Assembly (NCBI GenBank): GCA_902800255.1
Contig: CADCDV010000001.1
Span: forward strand, 1 to 48,366
Direction: 5' to 3'
Length of the DNA: 48,366 nucleotides
Source of the DNA: an uncultured Erysipelotrichaceae bacterium
GTDB lineage: Bacteria > Bacillota_I > Bacilli_A > RFN20 > CAG-826
Part shown: positions 1 to 9,000 of the stretch, one piece after another
How the letters are laid out: each line of letters starts with the position of its first letter
Position numbering within the stretch: position 1 is the first letter of the stretch
Translations under genes and position numbers: made by a program
Notes under the pieces: generated by a model
What the model was told of the DNA's origin: nothing
Databases searched by the model: none
Seen by the model: the letters and a program-made list of their open reading frames with translations, nothing else

Positions 1-998
1 TATTTGCCTTGGACATCAACGATGTTGATATAGTCAACGAAGATCATCGCAAGATCTGGGTTGTTGGCTTTGAGTTTGTGGGATTTGGCGACGATGTCTC
101 CTAACGCCTGGTTTGGAGTGTCATCGAAATAGAGTTTGGTTTTCCCGATCGATTCAAGCGCCGATTCAACTTTTTCCATGTCGCGTTTCTTTAAGCGCCC
201 GGTTGAAAGGTCGCTGATATCGACAAGCGCTTCGCTGGCGATAAGACGTTTCATGATAAGGTCGTTAGCCATTTCACAAGAGAAGATGGCAACGGTTCTG
301 CCAGTTTTTTGGGATGCCTTAAGGGCGAAGTTAAGCATCAAAGCGGTCTTTCCCATGGAAGGACGGGCAGCAAGGATGATGAGGTTTCCTTCTTGCCAGC
401 CGTGGGTGTAGGAATTGAGTTTGATGAAACCAGTGTCGATGCCAGTTAAACCGTTTGTGCTGATCTTTGATTCTTTGCGGATTTTCTCTTTCGTCATCTC
501 GGTGACATCTTTAGCGGAGATGAAGTTGGCAATCTGCCTCTTTGAGGCAATATCCGAAAGCTCTTGAGTGTTCGTGGAAATGAACTCACTGATGTCTTCG
601 ATTCCTTTTTCGTTGTAATCCTTAAGGATGTGCTCAATCTTGGTGAGATAGGCTCTTAAAACCGCTTGGTTACGGAGAATGTTCACATAGTGATCGACGT
701 TGCCAAGTTGGATTGGAGCTTCAAGAATGTCCATGACGTACTTGGTTGAGCCAGCATCTTCGAGGACACCCATATTGACGAGCTGGTCGACCAATGTCTG
801 CGCGTCGATTGGTTTATTATGAGCATCAAGCTCCTTCATCGCTCTGAAGATGAGGACGTTACGTGGGTCTTCACCAGAAAAGTCTTCCTCTCTGAGGGAG
901 GCGAGGGTGCTAGAAGCAAGGCTTTCGTCCACAAGAATCGCGCCTAAAACGGAACGTTCGGCTTCAATGTTTGATGGAAGTTTCGTTTTCTTGGCCAT
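1..998 (-). CDS. dnaB: Replicative DNA helicase DnaB (3' end cut off by window edge)
   Basis: Hexameric helicase that unwinds DNA ahead of the replisome (the gene is called dnaC in Bacillus). About 332 residues are visible from ATG at 998. The protein begins MAKKTKLPSNIEAERSVLGA, the usual DnaB N-terminal entry, followed by the helical N-terminal domain (to about residue 150), a linker, and the RecA-like ATPase domain. Walker A (ARPSMGKTAL) lies near residues 210-219 and a Walker B-like stretch (MIFVDYI) near the cut. The C-terminal DNA-binding loops are outside the window. The gene starts two bases after the rplI stop and is the last visible gene of a gdpP-rplI-dnaB operon, the order seen in Bacillus. 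Identification is secure. Confidence 0.97.
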   Translation of the reverse strand, partial: MAKKTKLPSNIEAERSVLGAILVDESLASSTLASLREEDFSGEDPRNVLIFRAMKELDAHNKPIDAQTLVDQLVNMGVLEDAGSTKYVMDILEAPIQLGNVDHYVNILRNQAVLRAYLTKIEHILKDYNEKGIEDISEFISTNTQELSDIASKRQIANFISAKDVTEMTKEKIRKESKISTNGLTGIDTGFIKLNSYTHGWQEGNLIILAARPSMGKTALMLNFALKASQKTGRTVAIFSCEMANDLIMKRLIASEALVDISDLSTGRLKKRDMEKVESALESIGKTKLYFDDTPNQALGDIVAKSHKLKANNPDLAMIFVDYINIVDVQGK

Positions 999-1000
999 GG

Positions 1001-1462
1001 CTATTTGTCCTCACTGATATGGACGCTGACAGTGCCAATGACTTGGCCTGCTTGCCCTTTGTATAATTCGATTCTGAGTTTGGTGTAACCGAAAGAATTC
1101 GCAGGGGTTTTGTCAATGAATTTGCGTTTATCGATGGTGATATCCCACTGCTTCTTCATGCCTTCCTCAATCTCTTTTGGAGAGATGGTTCCAAACATTC
1201 TGCCATCGGATCCGCCTTTGGCTTTGAACTCAACGTTGATGCTCTCAAGCCTCTTAGCAAGGGCTTCGGCTTCTTCTTTGAGTTTTTGTTGTCTAGCGGC
1301 CTCTTCGGCATTGTCTTTCTGAAGCTGGGCTTGGCTTCCTTTGGTGGACACGCAAGCGAGTCCTCTTGGGATGAGGAAGTTAGAGGCGTAACCGTCATTG
1401 ACTTCTTTGGTTTCGCCTTTCTTGCCAACGCCTTTGACGTCTTTAAGCAATATGACTTTCAT
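1001..1462 (-). CDS. rplI: 50S ribosomal protein bL9
   Basis: Large-subunit ribosomal protein that binds 23S rRNA near the L1 stalk. The 153-residue length fits the family. It begins MKVILLKDVKGVGKKGETKEV, the conserved N-terminal rRNA-binding domain with the GxGKKG loop, then a charged connecting helix (about residues 40-75) and a C-terminal domain with GGSDGRMFGTISPKEI. An AAGGAG SD precedes the ATG. It sits between gdpP (5-base gap) and dnaB (2-base gap), so the three genes are almost certainly co-transcribed. Confidence 0.98.
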   Translation of the reverse strand: MKVILLKDVKGVGKKGETKEVNDGYASNFLIPRGLACVSTKGSQAQLQKDNAEEAARQQKLKEEAEALAKRLESINVEFKAKGGSDGRMFGTISPKEIEEGMKKQWDITIDKRKFIDKTPANSFGYTKLRIELYKGQAGQVIGTVSVHISEDK

Positions 1463-1467
1463 ACGAA

Positions 1468-3492
1468 TTAATCTCCTTCTTTAAGTGCGTTTCTCGCGCT
1501 GTCGAGATATTGTGACAAGGTTGATAAGAGCCTTGTGGCGGCTTTCTCGACTGGTACGTCGCCAAGCATTGTTGCTGCGCTGGTGAAGTGTCCTCCGCCA
1601 CCAAGCTTCTCAAGGATGAACTGAACGTTGACTGAGCCATCGCTTCTTCCTGAGATACGAACTTCGCTGTCAGCGGTTCTGCCAATAACGAACGCGGCAT
1701 TGACGCCTTTAAGCTGAAGCAACGTGTTACAGACCTTTGCAATGGTCGTCCTTTCAATGATGTCTCTGTCATCGGAGACACAATAGACGACGCCATAGAA
1801 TGGGGTCTGGATGGTTGAGATGATCTTGTTGATGAGGGAGTATTCCTCATACTCGTCCTTAAGGTAATCATCGGCAATGCTGTTATCAGCGCCATAGCTC
1901 TTAAGGGTTTGAGCGGCTTCGAACGTTCTCATGCCAACGGCTTTGTTCTTGAAATACGAAGTATCCATGAAGATGCCGGAGAGCATGATCGTTGCGAACG
2001 CTGGCTTAATTTCGATACGTGGGTTAGCGTTCGAATATTTGATCATCTCAGTGATGAGTTCAGTTGCACTGGCAGCGGTTGGGTCGATGTAAGAAAGAAC
2101 AGGTCTTTCTGGATATGATTCACCACGACGGTGATGGTCGATGATCATCGTCTTGCTTGAAAGCTCAAGAAGCCTTGGAGCCATGGTGATTTCAGGAACG
2201 GAAACGTCGACAACGATGACGAGGGTTGTTTCTTTGATGGTTGAAGCAGCTTGCTCTGGGGAGATGGTCATCTTTTCATGAACGTCTCTAGAGAAGGCGG
2301 ATTGGAAGGCCAAACGAGTCTTTTTCTCAGCACGTTTTGGCGTATAAACAATCTTGCTTGGAACTCCAACCCAATCGCAGACCGCCATCATGCCAAGGGC
2401 AGCGCCCAAGGCATCCATGTCCATATCGGTGTGGCCCATGATGAAGACGTTTGAGGAACCACGGATGATGGTTGCGACAGAGTCGGCCATGGAACGGACT
2501 TTAACCTTTGAGGTGTTTTCAACACCTGTGGAGTTGCCACCGAAGAAGGCAAGTTCTTGGCCGTAGTGAGAAACGACGACTTGGTCACCACCACGAGAGA
2601 GGGCGACGTCGATAGCGTCGTTAGCCATATCGTTAAGCTTGGCGATATCAGGGAAGTCGTGAGCAATACCGATTGAGAGGGTAAGAGGAGTGTCTTCTTT
2701 CTCTTCCGCTTCGCGGACTTTCTCAACAAGGGAGAATTTGTCTTTCTCCATACGCATAAGGGAGTTGTAGTTGCAGACCATGAAGTAGGAGTCGGTCTTG
2801 ATACGACGGACGAGAACGCCGAACTCACGGCAGTAATCGTTGATGATGGAACGGACCTTCATGATCTGTTCGGACATCTCATCAGTGTCTGATGAAACAT
2901 CATTGTAGTTGTCGATCATGATGACACCAAGAACAGTGGCCTGCTCACGGGAATAGGTCGCCATTTCTTCGAACTCAGTCTTGTCATTGAAGACGAACAT
3001 CTTTGGCTGAGAGAGATATCTTACTTCGTAAAGTCGCTGTTTAATTGTGACTTTGATGGTCTTTCCTGGAACACCATTAACAAGCTCTTTGAGGCCTGGG
3101 GCAAACTGATAGATATCAGCATCGACAATGTCGATCTGCATGTCTTTGAACATGTTGTTGGCCCAGATGACGATACCATCGCCATCAACGACGACTAAGC
3201 CAATGTGGGCGAAGTTATAAGCGTTCTGAACGTCTCCACCGATAAGCGAAGCAGCTTCCTGGTCGTTGCTTTGTCTCTTGCGGCCGATCTTGAGAAGGGC
3301 GAACCAGAAGACGATCGCGTCAATGAAGAGGAAGGCGGTCGCAACGAAGAGAAGGTAGAACTGAATATTCTGGGAATCCTGGATTCCGAAAATGTTGCCG
3401 AACCAAAGTACGATGAAAGCGATGGTAATCGCTGCTTGGATACCATAGACGACAAATAAGGCAACACGTGTTTTCGAAATCAGTTTATTCAT
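1468..3492 (-). CDS. gdpP: Cyclic-di-AMP phosphodiesterase GdpP (membrane DHH/DHHA1 protein)
   Basis: Membrane-bound enzyme that hydrolyses the second messenger c-di-AMP to pApA. The 674 residues show the full GdpP layout: two transmembrane helices (about 10-36 and 45-68), a PAS-like domain (about 85-165), a degenerate GGDEF domain ending in RGGDQVVV (near 299), a DHH domain with GHTDMDMDA (near 351) and DHHRRG (near 450), and a DHHA1 domain with GGGGHFTSAA (near 634). The metal-binding His/Asp residues are present. The gene heads the gdpP-rplI-dnaB operon. There is no clear SD: a TATAAT sits 11 bases before the ATG, so the leader would be only a few bases. C-di-AMP normally controls potassium and osmolyte balance and cell-wall homeostasis; that role here is inferred from the family. 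Confidence 0.96.
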   Translation of the reverse strand: MNKLISKTRVALFVVYGIQAAITIAFIVLWFGNIFGIQDSQNIQFYLLFVATAFLFIDAIVFWFALLKIGRKRQSNDQEAASLIGGDVQNAYNFAHIGLVVVDGDGIVIWANNMFKDMQIDIVDADIYQFAPGLKELVNGVPGKTIKVTIKQRLYEVRYLSQPKMFVFNDKTEFEEMATYSREQATVLGVIMIDNYNDVSSDTDEMSEQIMKVRSIINDYCREFGVLVRRIKTDSYFMVCNYNSLMRMEKDKFSLVEKVREAEEKEDTPLTLSIGIAHDFPDIAKLNDMANDAIDVALSRGGDQVVVSHYGQELAFFGGNSTGVENTSKVKVRSMADSVATIIRGSSNVFIMGHTDMDMDALGAALGMMAVCDWVGVPSKIVYTPKRAEKKTRLAFQSAFSRDVHEKMTISPEQAASTIKETTLVIVVDVSVPEITMAPRLLELSSKTMIIDHHRRGESYPERPVLSYIDPTAASATELITEMIKYSNANPRIEIKPAFATIMLSGIFMDTSYFKNKAVGMRTFEAAQTLKSYGADNSIADDYLKDEYEEYSLINKIISTIQTPFYGVVYCVSDDRDIIERTTIAKVCNTLLQLKGVNAAFVIGRTADSEVRISGRSDGSVNVQFILEKLGGGGHFTSAATMLGDVPVEKAATRLLSTLSQYLDSARNALKEGD

Positions 3493-3503
3493 GGTTAATG
3501 ATA

Positions 3504-3531
3504 ATTATATCGTTATCCCGTTATGGGATAA
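3504..3531 (-). promoter_or_regulatory. gdpP promoter -10 with a perfect palindrome upstream
   Basis: On the minus strand a TATAAT (3504-3509) lies 11 bases before the gdpP ATG. Immediately upstream, 3513-3531 is an inverted repeat with arms TTATCCC and GGGATAA around five bases, in the position of the -35/-10 spacer. No good -35 hexamer is visible. The palindrome could be a repressor or activator site; the cognate protein is unknown. Confidence 0.5.
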
Positions 3532-3542
3532 ACCTTTACGTG

Positions 3543-3577
3543 CTTAAAAAAGAGGCCACCGTTTGAAATAGTGGCCT
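3543..3577 (-). terminator. Rho-independent terminator after the metal ATPase gene
   Basis: Stem AGGCCAC/GTGGCCT (3553-3559 with 3571-3577), 11-base loop, followed in the minus direction by CTTTTTT. It ends the arsR-ATPase transcript and isolates gdpP. Confidence 0.8.
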
Positions 3578-3600
3578 TTTGCTAAGGATTTTGAGGTCTT

Positions 3601-5649
3601 TTACTTGACCTTCTTAAAAAGAAGCGAGATTGAATTGATGACAAGAAGCAGGGTCAAGCCGGTGTCTGCAAGGACCGCTGCCCAAAGAGGGAAAGCCTCT
3701 CCAAAGATGACTGATAAAGCGGCGATCGCGACCTTAACAACGAGGGATGCGACGATGTTGAAGGTGGCTTTTGCTTTCGCTGCTTTTGCGATTCTGACAG
3801 CCTTAACGATTTTGCTTAGATCGTCATTCATGACGACGACGTCCGCACTATCGACGGCCATGTCGCTTCCAGCTCCACCCATGGCGATGCCGACATCGGC
3901 CAAAGCAAGGGAAGGTGCGTCATTGATGCCATCACCGATATAGGCGACTCCGCCTTTGTGGTTGTCGATCTCTCCTTGGAGAATGCGTTTCTTATCCTCT
4001 GGGAGAAGTTCGCTATAGACCCTCTTGGCACCGACATATTCGCCGATCTCTTTAGAGATGTCATTTCTGTCGCCAGTGAGGATGATGGTTTCGATATTTA
4101 TCGAAGAGAGCTCATCAACCATCTGTTTTGCGCTATCTTTGACTTTGTCTTTAAGTGTGGCGTGGCCAACATATTTGCCATCGACAGCTAAGTAGGTGGT
4201 TGAGCCTTTTTTGGAACATTTGATGAGGTCGACCTTATGATCTGCGAGAAGGTGAGCGCTGCCTGCTAAGACGTGATGACCTTTATAGGTCAAAGAGACG
4301 CCTTTGCCTGCAATCTCGTTATATTCGGAAATGAACTCTTGGTAGCTGCTTCCATCGTCATCTCCCATGATTGCCTTAGCGAGAGGGTGGTTGCTTCTTG
4401 ATTCGGCAGCAAAGAGATATTCTCTGAATAACTCTTCCCCTATCTCGTTTTCTTTGAAGTGGTCGATTGCGAAGACACCTAAGGTAATGGTTCCGGTTTT
4501 GTCGCTAGCAACCGCATCGAGCGAGCTAAGCCAATCAAGATAGGAAGCTCCTTTGATGAGGATGCCATTCTTCGAGGCAAGGCCAATCGCAGCGAAGTAG
4601 GCAAGCGGAACGGATACGACAATCGCACATGGGCAAGAGATGACTAATAAGCAGATAGCGCTATATAGCCAGGAAGCCCAAACGGTTGGGTTACTGATGC
4701 CAATAAAGAGAGGCGGAACCACTGCAACAAGAAGGGCGATCAAACAGACGATTGGAGTGTAAATTTTTGCAAAAGCCGTGACAAATCGCTGTGCTTTTGA
4801 TTTTGAAGACTCGCCTTCTTTGACAAGTCTGATGATTTTGCTGACGGTTGAATCTTCATATTCTTTGGTGACTTCAACCACTAAGGAACCGGACACCAAA
4901 GTCGTTCCGGAATTGACGTTCTCGCCAACGCCTCTTTCTTGTGGGAGGCTTTCACCGGTAAGCGAGGCCATATTGACTCCACCGCTTCCGGAAACAACAA
5001 CACCATCGGCAGGGATGATATCTCCAACCGAAACAAGAATCTGGTCGCCGATCTTAAGGGTTTCAGGATCGACTTCCTCTTTCTTGCCTTCGTGAAGGAG
5101 GCAGGCTTTCTTGGCTCTTAAGCCAACCGCATCTTCGATGGCCTTTTTGCTTCTATCAACGGAGATGTCTTCAAATAGCTCACCAACCTGGTAGAGGAAA
5201 ACGACCATAACAGCTTCGAAGAATTCGTTTTGCTGTTCTCCAAAGAAACGGAGACAGAAAGCGCCGATTGTGGCAATCATCATCAAGGTATTCTCATCGA
5301 ACAAATCCTTGATGTGCCTGAAGTTCTTTATGGCTTTCCAAATGATGTCATAAGCGACCGCCAAATACGCGACCGCCATAATGCCGAAGTTGACCCAAAG
5401 GGCAGCATCGTTAGATAGCCCCATGCCTCTAAGGTTCTCTTCGTTCCAAAGGAAAAGACCAAGAAGACCTAAAATGAGGCCGACAGCAAGACGGCAAATA
5501 AGAAAAATCAAACGACCTTTGGTGAGTTCTTCTTCCTCTTCGTCGTCGTGGTGGCAGCAAGGGCATCCGCCCCTATGCACATGTCCATGTTCACACTCAT
5601 CATCATGGTCGTAATGATGGTGATGGTGGTGTTCTTTTTCTTCAGTCAT
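3601..5649 (-). CDS. Heavy-metal (Zn/Cd/Co-type) P1B ATPase efflux pump
   Basis: Integral-membrane pump expected to export divalent metal ions. From ATG 5649 it has 682 residues. It lacks an N-terminal HMA (CxxC ferredoxin-like) domain; in its place is a tail of about 45 residues very rich in His, Asp and Glu with a CPCC pair, a plausible metal-binding segment. Motifs in order: TGES actuator loop (near 231), the transmembrane CPC metal site in SCPCAIVVS (near 338), the phosphorylated Asp in DKTGTIT (near 382), and GDGINDAP (near 573). The CPC and the C-terminal LADTGLTLLLVINS helix resemble the ZntA/CadA group. A GTG at 5658 overlaps the arsR stop, but GGAAGAG lies at good spacing only to ATG 5649, so I prefer the latter. 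Co-transcribed with the SmtB-like regulator upstream. Confidence 0.93.
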   Translation of the reverse strand: MTEEKEHHHHHHYDHDDECEHGHVHRGGCPCCHHDDEEEEELTKGRLIFLICRLAVGLILGLLGLFLWNEENLRGMGLSNDAALWVNFGIMAVAYLAVAYDIIWKAIKNFRHIKDLFDENTLMMIATIGAFCLRFFGEQQNEFFEAVMVVFLYQVGELFEDISVDRSKKAIEDAVGLRAKKACLLHEGKKEEVDPETLKIGDQILVSVGDIIPADGVVVSGSGGVNMASLTGESLPQERGVGENVNSGTTLVSGSLVVEVTKEYEDSTVSKIIRLVKEGESSKSKAQRFVTAFAKIYTPIVCLIALLVAVVPPLFIGISNPTVWASWLYSAICLLVISCPCAIVVSVPLAYFAAIGLASKNGILIKGASYLDWLSSLDAVASDKTGTITLGVFAIDHFKENEIGEELFREYLFAAESRSNHPLAKAIMGDDDGSSYQEFISEYNEIAGKGVSLTYKGHHVLAGSAHLLADHKVDLIKCSKKGSTTYLAVDGKYVGHATLKDKVKDSAKQMVDELSSINIETIILTGDRNDISKEIGEYVGAKRVYSELLPEDKKRILQGEIDNHKGGVAYIGDGINDAPSLALADVGIAMGGAGSDMAVDSADVVVMNDDLSKIVKAVRIAKAAKAKATFNIVASLVVKVAIAALSVIFGEAFPLWAAVLADTGLTLLLVINSISLLFKKVK

Positions 5650-5654
5650 ATAAA

Positions 5655-5948
5655 TCACTCTTCCGCGTGTTCTTGCACGATTCTGAGGAGTGAATTAACA
5701 TGCTCGTCCGCTAACTTGTAATAAACCTTGGTGCCCTCTTTATGGGTTGTAACCAAATTTGCCTTCTTGAGCACCTTAAGCTGGTGTGACACCAAAGATT
5801 GGCTTGCCCCCACTTCTTCGACAATGGTTGAGACGGATTTGTCTTCATCCATGATCGCATAGAGGATCTTGAGCCTGGTGTAATCGCTGGCCACATTCAG
5901 GAGTTCTTCCATCTTGGTCAGAATTTTCTCGCTTGGTATCTCACTCAT
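5655..5948 (-). CDS. ArsR/SmtB-family metal-sensing repressor
   Basis: A 97-residue winged-helix repressor, the usual size for the family. The HTH is around VEEVGASQSLVSHQLKVLKKANLV (about residues 43-66), followed by the wing THKEGTKVYYKL. Near the C terminus D-x-H, then ten residues, H, two residues, E (LADEHV ... QEHAEE) reproduces the alpha5 Zn(II) ligand set known from SmtB (Asp104, His106, His117, Glu120). There is no CxC arsenic or alpha3N cysteine motif, so a Zn(II)/Co(II)-type sensor is most likely. It heads the operon with the P1B ATPase and two operator-like palindromes lie in its promoter, so autoregulated derepression by excess metal is the natural model. Confidence 0.93.
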   Translation of the reverse strand: MSEIPSEKILTKMEELLNVASDYTRLKILYAIMDEDKSVSTIVEEVGASQSLVSHQLKVLKKANLVTTHKEGTKVYYKLADEHVNSLLRIVQEHAEE

Positions 5949-5986
5949 AAGTTAACGGGGATATTGTAACACTCCCCACGGACATT

Positions 5987-6039
5987 ATTATATGAATGTT
6001 TGTTCATATTTCAATAACAATATGAATGATTTTTCATAT
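5987..6039 (-). promoter_or_regulatory. arsR promoter with two SmtB/ArsR-type operators
   Basis: Minus-strand promoter TTGAAA (6009-6014), 16-base spacer, TATAAT (5987-5992). Two inverted repeats with identical 7-base arms ATATGAA/TTCATAT and 6-base spacers lie at 5990-6009 (almost exactly the -35/-10 spacer) and 6020-6039 (just upstream), 30 bases apart centre to centre. This form is typical of ArsR-family operators. Confidence 0.85.
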
Positions 6040-6048
6040 ATACAAAAG

Positions 6049-6072
6049 AAAACGCCGTTTTGCAGGCGTTTT
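6049..6072 (-). terminator. Terminator after the ATPase-permease gene
   Basis: Stem AAAACGCC/GGCGTTTT (6049-6056 with 6065-6072), 8-base loop, T-rich tracts on both sides. It can act bidirectionally and separates the large ABC gene from the arsR promoter. Confidence 0.8.
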
Positions 6073-6090
6073 TCTTTTTTGTTTTGGTGA

Positions 6091-9000
6091 TTATAAGGCT
6101 CTGATAGCTTCGACTGGAGGCTTCTTTGCAGCAAGCAAGACCGGTAGGAAGGTAGCGACGAAACTGAAGACGATGCTGATTCCTAAGATGATCAAAATGC
6201 TAAGCGGGCCAAACTCGAGAAGCGGTATGCCGATGGCAGAATGCATCATCTCCCTGTTAACGAACATGCAGACAATGAAGCTTGCAATCGTCGACAAGAA
6301 GAAGCAAATGGCTGCGATGATTCCGCTTTCTGAATAGAAGACCTTAAAGACGTCGCTTCCCCTGGCGCCAACAGCACGGAGAATACCAATATCTTTTTTC
6401 TTACTAGCAATCGAAACGGAGATGAAATTGAGGAGAAGGAGGCCGGCGAATAAACCAGTAACGGCGCCAATCGAGAGGAAAATCGTCCCGAGGGTGCTAA
6501 CCATATCCGTATACATATAAAGGCTATTGTAGACCTGGTTCGTCATTCGGAAATAATAGGTTCCATTATCTTGGAGGAAGAGATCGATATCGCTTTGAGA
6601 GTAGTCCGTAAGAGCAAGCAGATAAGAGTATCTGGCATCAGCAGGAGAAACGTAATCGGTCATGGTCTTGGACTTCCAGGAATACGAATCAACAAGATAT
6701 TCTTTAATCGCGTTTCTCGTTAATGTGAACCCTCCAAAGTAGTAACCGTCGGCCTTCACGAATCCTTTAATCTTGTAACTTTTGATGACTCCGTTATAGT
6801 CTTTCGAATAACAGTTCGGCTGGGCGTATCTTGGTTGAGCGAGCAGCGGCTCCATTTTATCGACCCCACCAAAGAAAGAGACAATTTCGTTATCGGAAAG
6901 GTCCTTGTTGTAAATTGATTTGAAGAGCTTTTTGCTGAAGGTTTCTAACATTTCAACGCTATCAGCAGAATATGAATTCTCCTCAGCATAGCTTTTCAAT
7001 TCAAACAAATATTCATATCCCGTCCCATCTAGAGCGGCCTTGATTTGTTCGCTATAGTTAGCGCGATTGGCGAACGAATAAAGGGTGTCCGCAAAAGCCA
7101 AAGTAGGGATGTAACTCATTCCTGAGTCAGAGGAAATGACCGTTTGCAAATAATTCTTCAAGGAAGCAAAATCAGCATCCCCGATTTCTAAATATTCGAG
7201 GCTCTGACGGAGCCCGACTTTATCATCGTCGTTCCAACCGCTTGGAACCGCGCCACCGTTATTGATGTAAGTATTGATATATCTTGAAGCGGTTAGGGCA
7301 TAAGAAAGTGAATAGCCTCTTTTCACGAAAGGCGTGAGGGCCGAGATTGCCAAGGCTTTATCTTCATCGATGTCATATCCTGATTCGTAATAACCGGTAT
7401 TTGCGGCATTTTGCAATCTCAAAATCGCCTTTGCCTCTGGACTTTTATTACTGCTAGAGCCATAGAGGTCTAAGCGGAAATCTTGGTAAGCCGGGTCACC
7501 TGAATCGTAAACATCGGCAACATCAAGCAATCCCCTCACGGCTCCATAGTATTTTTCGGTCATGAAAGATCTGTAGTAGTCCTCATACGCAAGGAAGACC
7601 TCGTCATCATTTAGTTTCGGATCATCCATTTTGACGAAGTCTTTGTCATAGAACTCTAGGCCATTTGCAAGTGCGTCTTCAAAGATGGCAACCGGCGTAT
7701 ATTCCATATCTATGTTGATATCGCCTGGATCAAATTCAACGCTTTGGTCCAAGGCCTCGAAAACAATGCCTTGAGGATAAACAGGGGCCAAATAGGATGA
7801 ATCCGAAGATTTATATACACCGTGTTTGTCGATGAAAGATGGAGCGACAAAACAAACAGTGTATAAAGAGTTATCAATAAACGCTCCGAATGCATTCCTT
7901 TCGCTGATTCTGTCCTCTTGGCTTTGCATCGCAGGTTTCTCGGTTTTTAGTGCGTCGTATTTGCTTGGTGTAGGACCAAAATCATAAACAGCGGTGATAG
8001 TTAATTCAGTCTGCCCTTCCCAGTAAGCCGAGACATTGATCTTCTTTCCGAAGACATCGTTATAGTTCACGATTCCCGTAAAAGAGTCGCTTTCTTTGAT
8101 GTAATCAAAAACAACGTTAGAGATTGCAACCTCGTCATCGGATGACGGCTCAGTTCCATACACTGAGAAGCCATGGTTTTTGACCCAGGAAGCGCTCGCG
8201 TCGCTGAAACCGAAGAACCCTTCGACGCAAGAGTAATAGTCTTTCGATTCGCCTGATGGAGCATGGACATTCTGGAAACGGACATAGTTGCTAGAATACT
8301 GGCTTCCTGGATAGAAAGAGTAGATGCCTATGAACTTGTCGTTGTTCTTTTCGTTAAGGTCATCTAATTCCGCTTTCCCAAAATAATCGCTCTGAGAGGT
8401 CCCCCATTGGTTTCCTTCATCGACGAGTTCGCCAGTCTTGTTGTCGATGGTTTGCCGCACTTGTGTGGCTCTGAAATTCTTAACGATCGCTTCGCTTGAT
8501 CTATCGAGGTTGGCCATAGCAGCCGAAAGCGAATAGCTTGGTTTATAGAACATCAAAGTGGATGCGGTTCCAAAAAGAGTCATGGAAACCACTGAAAGCA
8601 AGACTGTGAAAATAAGTCTAATTGGTTTTGTTTTGAGGCCGCTTGCGCCCATCTTGAATGCGCGTGCAAAAGGCATGCGGGAACGAATGAATTTGGTCTG
8701 ACTTCCGTCATATTCCTTCATGTCGATCTTGGTCGTGTCGGCAAAGACCTCACTATGGTTGCCTTCATTGACTTTGGCAGCTTTCTTAGTGGCTTTGACG
8801 GTATCCTCGCCAGAAGAGATAAGGACCTCGCCCTTCTGCTTCTTGATGAGTTTGTAGATCTCTTTAAAGTCGGCTTCGCTTAATTTATCAGCCTCTTTGA
8901 TATCGATGACGTTGTCATTAACGACGGTGACGTTTTCATTGAGGGTTTTTGGCGCAACATATTCTTTGGTTTTGTCGCTGATGATTTTTCCATCTTTAAG

